Shown piece by piece: positions 1-8,986 of a stretch of DNA of 64,000 bases. Origin of the DNA: Advenella sp. FME57 (lineage in GTDB: Bacteria; Pseudomonadota; Gammaproteobacteria; Burkholderiales; Burkholderiaceae_B); NCBI RefSeq assembly GCF_014897675.1, contig NZ_JABUXU010000009.1, positions 124,001 through 188,000 on the forward strand. The letters run 5' to 3'. The translations under genes and the position numbers were made by a program. The number at the start of each line of letters is the position of its first letter. Position 1 is the stretch's first letter. The notes below the pieces were generated by a model. That model saw nothing but the letters and a program-made list of their open reading frames with translations, had not been told where the DNA came from and searched no databases.

Positions 1-1
1 A

Positions 2-916
2 TTCATAACGCATTCTTCGTGCCACAGACACGAAATGCATCCCTGGCATCCCGAGTCGCCAGCGCGGCTCGACGCCATTAATGATCGGCTTGTCGCCAGC
101 GGTCTGGCCGATTTTCTGAATCATGTGCCGGCGCGCGAAGCACAGGAAGCCGATCTGCTACGTGTTCATACCGAGGAACATGTGCGGTTTCTGCGCGAGC
201 ATGCACCGCAGCGAGGGTATTTCAACGTCGACACCGAAGAAACCTGCATGAACCCCCATACATGGCAGGCGGCATTACATGCGGCAGGCGCCGGGCTGCA
301 GGCCATTGACCAGATCATGGCTGGTCACGCACGCAATGCTTTTTGCGCCGTCCGCCCGCCAGGGCATCATGCCGAGCCGGCGCGGGCCAGCGGGTTCTGC
401 TTTCTGAATAATGTGGCGATCGGCGTGCGCTATGCGCAGCAACAATATGGTCTCAAGCGCATCGCCATTGTCGATTTCGACGTTCATCATGGCAATGGCA
501 CCGAATCGGCCTTTGCCAATGATGAGTCGGTCATGATGTGCAGTTTCTTTCAGTACCCCCTGTTTCCGAACAGCGGCGTGGATCATCCGGCTGCCAATAT
601 GCACAACAGTCCCGTGGCGGCCTATACCAAAGCCGAAAAGATCCGTGAGCTGGTTGCGAGTCTTTGGCTGCCGGCCCTGGAGGCATTCAGGCCCGAGCTG
701 ATTTTTATTTCGGCCGGCTTTGACGCCCATCGCGAAGACGATATGGGGCAGCTTGACCTGGTGGAAAAGGATTACGTCTGGCTCACTAGCCAGGTAAAGG
801 CGATAGCCGATAAACACAGTAATGGACGCATCGTCAGCATGCTCGAGGGTGGTTACGCGCTATCGGCGCTGGGGCGAAGTGTAGAGGCCCATATCCGGAC
901 GCTGGCCGGTCTGTGA
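2..916 (+). CDS. histone deacetylase family protein (5' end outside window)
   Basis: Zinc-dependent amidohydrolase of the class II histone deacetylase / acetylpolyamine amidohydrolase / AcuC superfamily. The frame is open from base 2 and already reads THSSCHRHEMHPWHPESPAR, the usual family N terminus, so the gene starts just before the window and the ATG at 35 is internal. Family motifs occur in order: RPPGHH (paired catalytic histidines), DFDVHHGNGT (zinc-binding Asp and His), SAGFDAH (second zinc Asp) and LEGGY (transition-state Tyr). The family removes acyl groups from lysine or polyamines in the cytoplasm. The substrate cannot be told from sequence. It runs in the same direction as etfBA, but 220 bp separates them, so co-transcription is uncertain. 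The stop is TGA at 914-916. Confidence 0.9.
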   Translation, partial: FITHSSCHRHEMHPWHPESPARLDAINDRLVASGLADFLNHVPAREAQEADLLRVHTEEHVRFLREHAPQRGYFNVDTEETCMNPHTWQAALHAAGAGLQAIDQIMAGHARNAFCAVRPPGHHAEPARASGFCFLNNVAIGVRYAQQQYGLKRIAIVDFDVHHGNGTESAFANDESVMMCSFFQYPLFPNSGVDHPAANMHNSPVAAYTKAEKIRELVASLWLPALEAFRPELIFISAGFDAHREDDMGQLDLVEKDYVWLTSQVKAIADKHSNGRIVSMLEGGYALSALGRSVEAHIRTLAGL

Positions 917-1136
917 GCTGCCGGTTGATGCTTTTTTTGCGATAAAAACCGGTTATTGATCCGAAAACCCGCTCTGTATTGCCAATATGGGGTGGTTTGT
1001 TGCGCTGTGCAAAACAGGAAACGCAAAATTCACGCGATTGAATGAATTAGTCAAATTGCTCGTAGCAAGCATGTAAAATAATCGGGTTCAGTAATAAGTC
1101 CGGGGCGAGTGCCCCGTAAATCAAGGAGATTGTTGG

Positions 1137-1886
1137 ATGAAGGTATTGGTGCCTGTTAAGCGTGTTGTTGACTACAACGTCAAAGTGCGCGTGAAGTCAG
1201 ATCAGTCTGGCGTTGATATTGCAAACGTGAAAATGTCAATGAATCCGTTTGATGAAATCGCTGTTGAAGAAGCAACACGGCTCAAGGAAGCAGGTACGGC
1301 CACAGAAGTCATTGCGGTCTCTTGCGGTGTGGCGCAGTGCCAGGAAACCCTGCGCACAGCCATGGCCATTGGTGCTGATCGCGCTGCGCTGGTTCAGACC
1401 GATGTCGAATTGCAGCCTCTGGCCGTGGCCAAGCTGCTCAAGGCAGTTGCCGAGAAAGAGCAGGTTAATCTGGTCATTCTGGGCAAGCAGGCCATTGACG
1501 ACGACGCCAACCAGACCGGGCAGATGCTGGCTGCGCTGCTGGGTTGGCCGCAAGCCACGTTCGCCAGTAAGGTCGTAATCGAAGGCGAGAACGCCAAAGT
1601 GACGCGTGAAGTAGATGGCGGTCTTGAAACCATTTCGGTGAAACTGCCCGCTATCATCACAACCGATCTTCGTCTGAACGAACCGCGCTACGTTACGCTG
1701 CCAAACATCATGAAAGCGAAGAAAAAGCAGCTGGATACGCTGACACCGGAAGAGCTGGGTGTCGATGTGACGCCACGGATCAAAACACTGAAAGTGAGCG
1801 AGCCACCTTCACGCAAGGCGGGTATCAAAGTGGATGATGTGGCAGCGCTGGTAGACAAACTCAAGAATGAAGCGAAGGTGATTTAA
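1137..1886 (+). CDS. etfB: electron transfer flavoprotein subunit beta
   Basis: Small subunit of the heterodimeric electron transfer flavoprotein, which takes electrons from acyl-CoA and related dehydrogenases and passes them to ETF-ubiquinone oxidoreductase. Its 249 residues match the family. It begins [14 protein letters not shown], has the AMP-binding N-terminal fold ([11 protein letters not shown]) and ends with the ETF-beta signature region [20 protein letters not shown] near residues 186-205. The ATG is preceded by AAGGAGATTGTTGG, a strong ribosome-binding site. One base separates its stop from the etfA start, so the two are translationally coupled and form one operon. No dehydrogenase partner lies next to the pair, which suggests a general housekeeping ETF. 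Confidence 0.96.
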   Translation: MKVLVPVKRVVDYNVKVRVKSDQSGVDIANVKMSMNPFDEIAVEEATRLKEAGTATEVIAVSCGVAQCQETLRTAMAIGADRAALVQTDVELQPLAVAKLLKAVAEKEQVNLVILGKQAIDDDANQTGQMLAALLGWPQATFASKVVIEGENAKVTREVDGGLETISVKLPAIITTDLRLNEPRYVTLPNIMKAKKKQLDTLTPEELGVDVTPRIKTLKVSEPPSRKAGIKVDDVAALVDKLKNEAKVI

Positions 1887-1887
1887 T

Positions 1888-2817
1888 ATGACAACTCTAG
1901 TTATTGCAGAACATGATAACAAGCAGTTAAAACCGGCAACATTGAATGCGGTAGCAGCTGCGCAGAAAATCGGTGGCGATATTCATATTCTGGTTGCCGG
2001 CAGCGGCGCACAGGATGTCGCGGCCCAGGCGGCCAAGGTTGCCGGTGTTGCCAGCGTGCTGCTGGCCGATGCCGACCATCTGAAGGATTCCCTGGCTGAA
2101 AACATGGCCGAGCAGGTCTTGGCGGTTGCCGGCGATTACAGCCATATTGTTTTTCCTGCGACGGCATCCGGTAAAAATGTGGCGCCGCGCGTTGCCGCGA
2201 AACTGGATGTAGCACAGATCTCTGATATTACTGCGGTCGATTCGCCAGACACATTCGAGCGACCCATTTATGCGGGGAATGCTGTTGCCATCGTCCAGTC
2301 TTCCGACGAGAAAAAAGTCATCACCGTGCGTGTCACCTCTTTTGATGGTGTTGCAGCCGAAGGCGGCAGTGCCGAAGTCAAAACCCTGCAGGCAGTTGCC
2401 GATTCTGGTCTGTCTTCATTCGTGGGCCGTGAAGTGGCCAAGAATGATCGTCCTGAACTGACGGCTGCAACGGTTGTTGTGTCTGGCGGTCGCGGTATGG
2501 GCAGTGCAGAAAACTTCAAGCTGCTCGAACCGCTGGCCGATAAGCTTGGCGCCGCATTGGGTGCTTCGCGAGCTGCGGTTGACGCCGGCTTCGCGCCGAA
2601 CGATTGGCAAGTCGGTCAAACCGGTAAAATCGTTGCGCCGCAGTTGTACGTGGCCATCGGTATTTCAGGTGCCATCCAGCATCTGGCCGGCATGAAAGAT
2701 TCCAAAGTCATTGTGGCTGTTAATAAAGATCCGGAAGCGCCGATTTTTGGCGTTGCCGACTACGGCCTGGTTGCTGACCTGTTCACTGCCGTACCAGAGC
2801 TGGAAAAAGCAATCTGA
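1888..2817 (+). CDS. etfA: electron transfer flavoprotein subunit alpha
   Basis: FAD-carrying large subunit of ETF, 309 residues. The N-terminal half is the variable ETF domain. The C-terminal FAD domain starts near [11 protein letters not shown] and includes the ETF-alpha signature [20 protein letters not shown], followed by [14 protein letters not shown] and [10 protein letters not shown], which contact FAD. It starts one base after the etfB stop, and its ribosome-binding site (GAAGGTG) lies inside the end of etfB. A weak hairpin (GCAGAT / ATCTGC) lies downstream near 2845-2867 without a U-tract, so a terminator there is doubtful. Confidence 0.96.
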   Translation: MTTLVIAEHDNKQLKPATLNAVAAAQKIGGDIHILVAGSGAQDVAAQAAKVAGVASVLLADADHLKDSLAENMAEQVLAVAGDYSHIVFPATASGKNVAPRVAAKLDVAQISDITAVDSPDTFERPIYAGNAVAIVQSSDEKKVITVRVTSFDGVAAEGGSAEVKTLQAVADSGLSSFVGREVAKNDRPELTAATVVVSGGRGMGSAENFKLLEPLADKLGAALGASRAAVDAGFAPNDWQVGQTGKIVAPQLYVAIGISGAIQHLAGMKDSKVIVAVNKDPEAPIFGVADYGLVADLFTAVPELEKAI

Positions 2818-3175
2818 TCCAGTCCTGTTGCGATACGTGCGGGCAGATGCAATTTATTGATCTGCCTGCAGGGTGCAGCAGGAAACACGTTTGGCATAAA
2901 TTTCACCCGTGATGCCGGCCTCTATCAGGTCGATACCACGGGTGAAATGCATTTCGCTGTAGTAATCTGAAGCGCCGCAATTTGACGACCAGCAGTCTGA
3001 AAAGTCGCAGTCCGAAGTGGTGTGGTCCGAATTGTTGACAGTCATGTCGCTGATGCTCGCATCAAGCCGCTACCCACATCTAACCGATATTCACCCCAAA
3101 CTGACACCCACATCAATACGGCGCCAACGTGCATGGCACAACGCACCAGTTGTCCGGGCAGGACACCCCTGCGGC
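2818..3175. other. intergenic region between convergent etfA and Bug gene
   Basis: This 358-bp stretch separates etfA (plus strand) from the converging Bug gene (minus strand). It holds a weak inverted repeat near 2845-2867 and a 63-codon minus-strand frame (2854-3045) with no ribosome-binding site. I find no convincing gene in it. Confidence 0.4.
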
Positions 3176-4159
3176 TTATTCGACCTTGATATTGGCTTTC
3201 CTGATGGTATCGTGGATGCGGCTGCCGTATTTCGCCATCCATTGCTCCGCTTCTTGCATTGAGCCGTTTACCCTGTGAACATTCAAGTTGTCAAATTGGG
3301 TTTTGATCTGCGCCGATTGCATCGCTTGTGCGACTGCGGCGTTCCACTTTTCGGTAATCGTTTTGTCCAATCCTTTTGGCGCCATCAGCAAGAAGGAAAA
3401 CTGCATGTCAAAATCTTTCAGGGCTTCAATACCGCTTTCCGATAGGGTGGGTGTGTCCGGTAGCGCAGGTTCCCTTGATTGTCCCGCAACGGCCAGTGGG
3501 ATCAGTTTTCCCGCCTTGATATGCTGCAAGGTGGAGCCACCCAGGGCCAGAAAACCTGTATCCACCTGTTTGCCAAGCAGGGCGTTCAATGCCGGCGCAT
3601 TGCCTTTGAACGGAATGTTCGTCATGTTAATGCCCAGCGCCAGTCGCAGGCTTTCCATGGCCAGGTGCCCTGGTGTGCCGGCACCGGCCGATGAATAGTT
3701 CAGCGCTTTGGCTTTGGATGCCGCAATCAAGGAGGATAGATCCTTGATTTCCGATGTTTTTGGAACCAGCAGGACCTGCTCGAATGTGCCCAGCAGACTG
3801 ATTACATCCAGCGTGGTCTCCGGATTGAAGCGTTTCTGGCCAAATATTAGCGGATTGACGGTGACCAGGGAATCGATGGTTGCAAGAAATGTATAACCAT
3901 CCGGTTTCTGGCGGGCTGCATTTTCTGCACCGATCAGTCCGGAGGCACCGGGCTTGTTCTCAATCACTATCGGTTGGTCGAACTGGGTGGAAAGATTTGC
4001 GCTCACGGCGCGGGTAGCCAGATCAAGCGCACCGCCCGGAGGATAGTTCACAATGATGGTGATCGGCTTGTCTGGGTAGGCTGCCTGCGCCGTGCCGGCA
4101 AAGGCAATCGCCAGGCCGGCGGCCAGTGCGCGTTTAGCAATGGAAATTACAATTGACAT
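3176..4159 (-). CDS. Bug-family (tripartite tricarboxylate transporter) solute-binding protein
   Basis: Periplasmic solute-binding protein of the Bordetella uptake gene (Bug/TctC) family, 327 residues. A cleavable signal peptide ends at AQA-AYPDKP around residue 27. Typical Bug features follow: the YPDKPITIIVNYPPGGALD start, the ENKPGASGLIGAE loop and KPDGYTF. These proteins usually bind carboxylates or other small organic acids and feed TctA/TctB permeases. No permease genes are present here, as is common for orphan Bug proteins. The ATG has AGGAGA eight bases upstream. It is the last of three co-directional genes (Bug, sulfatase, Bug) and lies 148 bp after the sulfatase stop. The ligand is unknown; the neighbouring sulfatase suggests a sulfated or desulfated organic compound (inference). 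Confidence 0.9.
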   Translation of the reverse strand: MSIVISIAKRALAAGLAIAFAGTAQAAYPDKPITIIVNYPPGGALDLATRAVSANLSTQFDQPIVIENKPGASGLIGAENAARQKPDGYTFLATIDSLVTVNPLIFGQKRFNPETTLDVISLLGTFEQVLLVPKTSEIKDLSSLIAASKAKALNYSSAGAGTPGHLAMESLRLALGINMTNIPFKGNAPALNALLGKQVDTGFLALGGSTLQHIKAGKLIPLAVAGQSREPALPDTPTLSESGIEALKDFDMQFSFLLMAPKGLDKTITEKWNAAVAQAMQSAQIKTQFDNLNVHRVNGSMQEAEQWMAKYGSRIHDTIRKANIKVE

Positions 4160-4307
4160 GGTCGTCTCCTGTTCCAGGTAAGATGGTATCGCTCTTGGTT
4201 GCTATGCGCATCGTCCTGGAATCGATTTGGCCATACAGCCATAGGAGGGCCATACAGCGAGAGTTGGCCGACGCCACCGCGTCGGCATGGTTGGTCAGTG
4301 ATCTGAA

Positions 4308-5891
4308 TCAGGCCAATGCGCTTGGATAAGGGCTTGTCTCAACCAGTTCCAGATTGGTGTAAGCCAGTTTTTCCATCATCATGGCCCGAATGTTCGACGC
4401 AGCAGGCGTATCCCAAAGGTTAACCATCTCGTCGGGGTCGTTCTGCAGATCATAGAGTTCGCCCCAGGAGGCCGCGTCGTAAATGGTCATGCGATAGCGT
4501 TGCGTCAATAGTGTTCGGCAGCGCACGCGCGTGTCAATACTCAGAATGACACGCTGACCTTCCTCTTCGATCAGTAGCGAATCGCGCAGGTCTTTGCTGC
4601 TGCCGTCCATCAACTGTTGCATGTCCTGGCCCTGAATGCCATTGAACACAGGCGCACGGGCTCGCGTCAGGATGGTCGGTGCAATATCGATGGTGCTGGT
4701 AAGTGCGCTGGACGTTTTGTCGGCGGCGGCAGACATGTGGGGGTCGAACCAGATGAAGGGAACGCGGGTTAGGCCGCGGTAATGAATCGGGCCCTTCAGC
4801 ATAAGCTGGTGATCACCCAGAAAGTCTCCGTGATCGCTGGTGAAAATGACAATTGTATTGTCCTGCAGTCCGAGGCGTTCCAGTTCGGCCATTACCCGAC
4901 CGATTTGCGCATCGATATTGCTGATGGAACCATAGTTCAACGCCAACGCTTCCTTTGCTTCGCGCTCGTCGCAGGCAAATACGGCAGTGCCTTTTTTTGT
5001 CGCCGCACCGGAATCACGACGTTGATAAAGCCATTGGACATGTTGCGGCGGTTCATGATCGCTGTAGAACGAAGCGGGCAGGGTCATGTCCTCGGGTTTA
5101 TACATATCCCAATATTTACCGGGCGGAGTAAAGGGATGATGCGGATCCGGAAATGACACTTGAAGAAAAAAAGGCTGTTCGCTGCCGGCGTAGTCGTTGA
5201 GCAGGTCAATGCTGCGGTCGGCGATATAGGCCGAAGGATACTGCTCTTCGGTCAGACGAGTACGCCATGCCTGACCGATTTGCGTTAATTTGTAGTCCGG
5301 GGCGGGTATGGCATTGTCGGGCCCGATCAGTGACTCTGCGCCGGGCACTTCACGACGCAGCCAGTAGCGGTAGTGTCCATGTACGATGTCGGCATGATCA
5401 TCCACCAGATAGACTTGCTCGAACCCATAATACGGATAATCAAGATCGTAATGATCGCTGTCGAGCCACCTGCCGCGCTTTTCCTGCTCATAGTTGCCAT
5501 CATCAGCTTCAAAGGCTTCGTCACACAGCCGGTCTGCCGGATCCTGTGGCCAGAGTGGTGCCAATGCAGTCATATTCTGCAAATGTATTTTTCCTACCTG
5601 TGCGGTGTGATAACCGGAAAGACGCAGCGCTTCCACGAAGGTGCGCGCTTTGAGCGATAGCGGTATGCCGTTGTGGCGTGCTCCATGCACCGACGGATAA
5701 CGACCGGTCATCATGCTGGCGCGGTTCGGCATACAGATGGGGGTGGCCACATGCATATTGTCGAGCCGGAAACCTTTTTTTGAAATGGCATCGATGTTTG
5801 GCGTCTGCACCACGCGATTGCCATAGCAGCCCAGATGATCGGCCCGCAGCTGGTCTGTAATGAACATAAGAAAGTTGACTGGTCTGGTCAT
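4308..5891 (-). CDS. type I sulfatase (formylglycine-dependent, alkaline phosphatase superfamily)
   Basis: Hydrolyses sulfate esters, or possibly phosphonate or phosphate monoesters; 527 residues from the chosen ATG. The motif CMPNR at residues 53-57 is the C-x-P-x-R sulfatase signature, in which Cys53 is converted to formylglycine. Metal ligands are suggested by D13 (ITDQLRAD), HHPF at 251-254 and TSDHGD at 351-356, with GDHQLMLKG following. The DQLRAD start resembles the choline-sulfatase / phosphonate monoester hydrolase subgroup more than arylsulfatases with a D-D pair. The frame extends upstream to 6122 but would overlap the Bug gene; ATG 5891 lies 13 bp after that gene's stop. No signal peptide is visible, so it is probably cytoplasmic. 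No formylglycine-generating enzyme gene is nearby. The substrate is unassigned. Confidence 0.9.
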   Translation of the reverse strand: MTRPVNFLMFITDQLRADHLGCYGNRVVQTPNIDAISKKGFRLDNMHVATPICMPNRASMMTGRYPSVHGARHNGIPLSLKARTFVEALRLSGYHTAQVGKIHLQNMTALAPLWPQDPADRLCDEAFEADDGNYEQEKRGRWLDSDHYDLDYPYYGFEQVYLVDDHADIVHGHYRYWLRREVPGAESLIGPDNAIPAPDYKLTQIGQAWRTRLTEEQYPSAYIADRSIDLLNDYAGSEQPFFLQVSFPDPHHPFTPPGKYWDMYKPEDMTLPASFYSDHEPPQHVQWLYQRRDSGAATKKGTAVFACDEREAKEALALNYGSISNIDAQIGRVMAELERLGLQDNTIVIFTSDHGDFLGDHQLMLKGPIHYRGLTRVPFIWFDPHMSAAADKTSSALTSTIDIAPTILTRARAPVFNGIQGQDMQQLMDGSSKDLRDSLLIEEEGQRVILSIDTRVRCRTLLTQRYRMTIYDAASWGELYDLQNDPDEMVNLWDTPAASNIRAMMMEKLAYTNLELVETSPYPSALA

Positions 5892-5904
5892 AGCTGGTCT
5901 TGCC

Positions 5905-6888
5905 TTATTGTTTGGCCGGTTTGTTTGATGAAGCAGCCTTTTGCCAATGCTGCACGTTGGCGCTGACTTTATCGGCAAACGCATGGCGGCTGGAGATATT
6001 GGGAACCATTCCCAGTGGCGTGAGTTCTTTGGCAAAGGCGCTGGATTTGATTGCTTTTTCGAATGCCGCATGTAGGCTGTCGGCCAGATCGGGGGCAAGA
6101 CCGGCCGGTGCGAAAAGTCCAATCCATGACTGCACCGAGGTATCTTTCTGAATATCAGAAAAATATTGCATCTGGGCCACTTCAGCTACCCCACTGAACA
6201 TATCGTCTCTGGGGTTGGCGATACCCAGGATTTTGATTCGTTTGTCAGAGAGAAACGGTTTGGCCGGCACCACGCCCGCCATCACAAGTGGAATATTTCC
6301 GGCGACGGTGTCTATCATGGCGGGGCCGGCGCCCTTATAGGCGATATGTGTGATATTGAGCCCCAATTTTTGCGCAAACTTTTCCATCGCCAGTGCGTGC
6401 ACGCTGCCGACGCCGGGCGATCCAAAACTGTATTTACCAGGTGACCGACCGATAAGGTCGACGGCCTCGGTCAGCGTATTGGCTGGAAAGTCCTTATTGG
6501 CAGCCAGAATGACAATATTCTCGGCAACATCGGTGACCGCTGTAAAGTCCTTGATGGGATCATATTTCAAATCTGGTATGACAACGCTGTTGATACCATG
6601 AGTATTGGAGGTGCCCATTAGCAGCGTGCGTCCGTCCGGCTTGCTGCGCATCGCCTGCTGGGCTGCAATCGAGCCGCCGGCGCCAGGCTTGTTTTCGACG
6701 ACAAGATTGATGCCTTCGTCGGCGGCCAGCTGCTTGGCCAGAATCCGGGTCAGCGCATCAACGGCGCCACCGGGCGCGTAGGGAACAATAACGGTAATCT
6801 GTTGTGGTAATGCAGTGGCTGCCATGGCTGCCGGGGCGATACAGCAAGCCAGCAGCGACGTCAGAACGCGCTTGAGGAAAGGACGCAT
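5905..6888 (-). CDS. Bug-family (tripartite tricarboxylate transporter) solute-binding protein
   Basis: Second periplasmic Bug/TctC-type binding protein of the cluster, 327 residues. A signal peptide ends near AMA-ATALPQ. Family blocks include QQITVIVPYAPGGAVDALTR, ENKPGAGGSIAAQQ and SKPDGRTLLMGT. The start is ATG 6888 with AGGAGA eight bases upstream. It is the first gene of the minus-strand cluster and ends 13 bp before the sulfatase start, so the two should share an mRNA. It is divergent from a LysR-type regulator 104 bp away. It clearly differs from the other Bug protein at 3176-4159, so this is not a recent duplication; the two may bind different ligands. No TctAB permease is in the window. 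Confidence 0.9.
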   Translation of the reverse strand: MRPFLKRVLTSLLACCIAPAAMAATALPQQITVIVPYAPGGAVDALTRILAKQLAADEGINLVVENKPGAGGSIAAQQAMRSKPDGRTLLMGTSNTHGINSVVIPDLKYDPIKDFTAVTDVAENIVILAANKDFPANTLTEAVDLIGRSPGKYSFGSPGVGSVHALAMEKFAQKLGLNITHIAYKGAGPAMIDTVAGNIPLVMAGVVPAKPFLSDKRIKILGIANPRDDMFSGVAEVAQMQYFSDIQKDTSVQSWIGLFAPAGLAPDLADSLHAAFEKAIKSSAFAKELTPLGMVPNISSRHAFADKVSANVQHWQKAASSNKPAKQ

Positions 6889-6992
6889 GAAATTGTCTCC
6901 TGATATGATTATGCGCTCAAGTGTTCCACAGTTACCTTTACTCTGTAAAATTCATTTATCGACTCACCGTATAACCAATTTGGCATAACCCC
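6889..6992. promoter_or_regulatory. divergent promoter region between Bug-sulfatase cluster and LysR gene
   Basis: A 104-bp AT-rich gap must carry promoters for both the minus-strand Bug-sulfatase-Bug genes and the plus-strand LysR gene. This is the classic arrangement in which a LysR protein controls its divergent neighbours from a T-N11-A site. I could not pick one convincing palindrome; the region around ATAACCAATTTGGCATAAC (6971-6989) is the most repeat-like part. The assignment as regulatory rests on layout rather than on a recognised operator. Confidence 0.45.
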
Positions 6993-7958
6993 ATGTTTCA
7001 CCTGAAAAAACGCCAGGCTGATCTGCTTGTTGCATTGGCCGAGACGCAGAATCTGCACAAGGCGTCGGTGCAGTTGCACATGACCCAGCCGGCAGCGTCC
7101 AAGGTTTTGTCCCAGCTCGAGCAGGAGGTGGGTTGTGCACTGTTTGAACGAAGTGCAATGGGAACAGTGCCAACCGCCTACGGTGGTCTGATGATCGAAT
7201 ATGCCCGTCAGGTCCTGCACGCGACGCGGCGTATACAGTCCGAACTCAGTCAGGTCCAGTATCAGGGGCAGCGCACGCTTGCCATTGGTGCACTACCGTC
7301 GGCCACATTGTCGGTCGTACCGGATTTGCTCAGCGCATTGCTTGCGCAGGTGCCGGATTTGCAGGTGAGCATTGAAGATGGCATTATTGAGCCCATGCTG
7401 GAAAAACTTAGTGTCGGCCGTCTTGATATAGTAATAGGACGCCGAACGGAACTGATCGATCTGAGTGGTTTTGATCGGATCATTCTGGATTACGAACCTA
7501 TGGTTCTGGTTTGCGGATTGCAACATCCCCTGGCGCAGACGCTCAAACTGGACGCAGCACAGCTGCACGACTGTACCTGGATTTTTCCGCAAGCGGGCAC
7601 CTATGCGAATGCAAAGCTGATCGAACTGTGCGACTCGTTCGGACTGGCGAGCCCGACCATTGCCATCCGCTCCAGCACGACAATGACAAACGTAATCATG
7701 CTGGGGCGCGAAAATCTGGTGGCAGCCATGCCGCAGGGGATTGCCCGATATTTTGAACGGCAGAGCATGTTACGCATTTTGCCACTGGAAAAAACAGTCA
7801 ATTTTGGGGAAGTGCTGCTATTTACCAACAAGCGGTTGGTGTATTCACCCAACGCCGCGCTCATTGCTCAGGCATGCGCGCTGATGCAGCAAAAAACGGC
7901 ATTCAAGCGCGTATCGTCAGCAGGGGATGCATCACAGAGACCGGACCCGGAGGGTTGA
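6993..7958 (+). CDS. LysR-family transcriptional regulator
   Basis: LysR-type regulator of 321 residues. The N-terminal winged helix-turn-helix spans about residues 1-65 (LHKASVQLHMTQPAASKVLSQLEQEVGCALFER). A periplasmic-binding-protein-like effector domain follows (IGALPSATLSVVPDLL onward). It resembles the GbpR/CbbR-like branch that senses small metabolites. It is divergently transcribed from the Bug-sulfatase-Bug cluster, so the simplest reading is that it controls those genes in response to their substrate (inference). No clear Shine-Dalgarno sequence precedes the ATG. The stop at 7958 faces the converging M48 protease gene. Confidence 0.9.
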   Translation: MFHLKKRQADLLVALAETQNLHKASVQLHMTQPAASKVLSQLEQEVGCALFERSAMGTVPTAYGGLMIEYARQVLHATRRIQSELSQVQYQGQRTLAIGALPSATLSVVPDLLSALLAQVPDLQVSIEDGIIEPMLEKLSVGRLDIVIGRRTELIDLSGFDRIILDYEPMVLVCGLQHPLAQTLKLDAAQLHDCTWIFPQAGTYANAKLIELCDSFGLASPTIAIRSSTTMTNVIMLGRENLVAAMPQGIARYFERQSMLRILPLEKTVNFGEVLLFTNKRLVYSPNAALIAQACALMQQKTAFKRVSSAGDASQRPDPEG

Positions 7959-8014
7959 ACCTGCAGGACTGAACGGGAAGGAACTGCTGAACCGGCCCCG
8001 CCCGCTGGCGCAGA

Positions 8015-8746
8015 TTACATTGCTTCGATGCGATCGGCCCGGCTGCCCGAATCGGGGTGGCTGGAAAATACGCTGGCGCTGCCTTGGGACAGGGATTCGA
8101 GCTTGCGCAGGGCGGACACCGCAGCTGATTTGTCATGCCCCTGTTCCTTGAGCACTTTCAGGCCGAAAGCATCTGCGGCGTATTCATGCGATTGGGAATA
8201 CTGGGCATTGACCAGACCGTTGGCAAGAGCGCCCAGCTGGCTACCCGAAAGCGTGGACAGAATGGGTACGCCGCTGGCCGCGCCCGCCTGCTGCGCAGCC
8301 AGGGTGAGCATGCTTGACCGTGCCTGGGCCTTGGAGTGCCCTTCGATGACGTGCCCGACCTCATGACCCAGAACAAACAGCAGTTCGTTGTCGGTCATCT
8401 TGTCCATCAGGCCGGCGTAGACGCGGATACTGCCATTGGGCAGCGCAAAGGCATTGACTTCGGGATTGAGATAGGCCTTGAACTGCAACGGCGTGCCCTG
8501 ATAGCTGGTCAGATTACGCGTCACTCTGGCAAGCCGGGTGGCATATTTGCTGTTTGCAGAGGCAATCCTGTTCTGCGAATCGAGTTGTTGCTGGGAACTG
8601 ACAGCCAGTTCCTGAATTTGTTCGTCGGAAACCGTGGCCGCTTGAAACAGGGAGGAAGCGGCGCCGACCATGCCAGCCACATCCATATTCTGGCAGGCAG
8701 TCAGGGAACTTACGGCAAGTGCGGCAAGAGCGATGGGTCTGAACAT
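8015..8746 (-). CDS. M48-family metalloprotease, predicted lipoprotein
   Basis: Zinc metallopeptidase of family M48 (YcaL/LoiP-like), 243 residues. The N terminus is a lipoprotein signal with lipobox LTAC and acylated Cys18, so it should be anchored in the periplasm, probably at the outer membrane. The catalytic HEVGH is at residues 128-132, and the downstream SHEYAADAFG supplies the third zinc ligand. YLNPEVNAFALPNGSIRVY is the family block before the active site. Related small M48 lipoproteins take part in envelope protein quality control. The start is ATG 8746 with AAGGAAAAT upstream. It converges on the LysR gene and stands alone on its strand. Confidence 0.9.
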   Translation of the reverse strand: MFRPIALAALAVSSLTACQNMDVAGMVGAASSLFQAATVSDEQIQELAVSSQQQLDSQNRIASANSKYATRLARVTRNLTSYQGTPLQFKAYLNPEVNAFALPNGSIRVYAGLMDKMTDNELLFVLGHEVGHVIEGHSKAQARSSMLTLAAQQAGAASGVPILSTLSGSQLGALANGLVNAQYSQSHEYAADAFGLKVLKEQGHDKSAAVSALRKLESLSQGSASVFSSHPDSGSRADRIEAM

Positions 8747-8986
8747 GTATTTTCCTTTAATAAAGCCTTGCCGACAGTGGCAGCCCGCAGCGCCCCGGGG
8801 GCGCAGGCAAGGCGGTCATGCGATACAGGACGGGTGTCTGAATGACAGCAAGCCCACTGAGAGCGACGTGAAATTCCTGCTGATTATATTTATTTTGTCG
8901 TCTTTTGACCATTGGGGACAGTAATAGGTGCAACAATCAGGTCCGTCAAGAGCATGCCTGCCGCATTGGCATGCCCGTCGGACCTG

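Noticed and set aside
2854-3045. 63-codon minus-strand frame, rich in Cys/Asp/Ser, between etfA and the Bug gene
   Set aside because: No ribosome-binding site, no recognisable family, and it lies between two convergent genes where chance frames are common.
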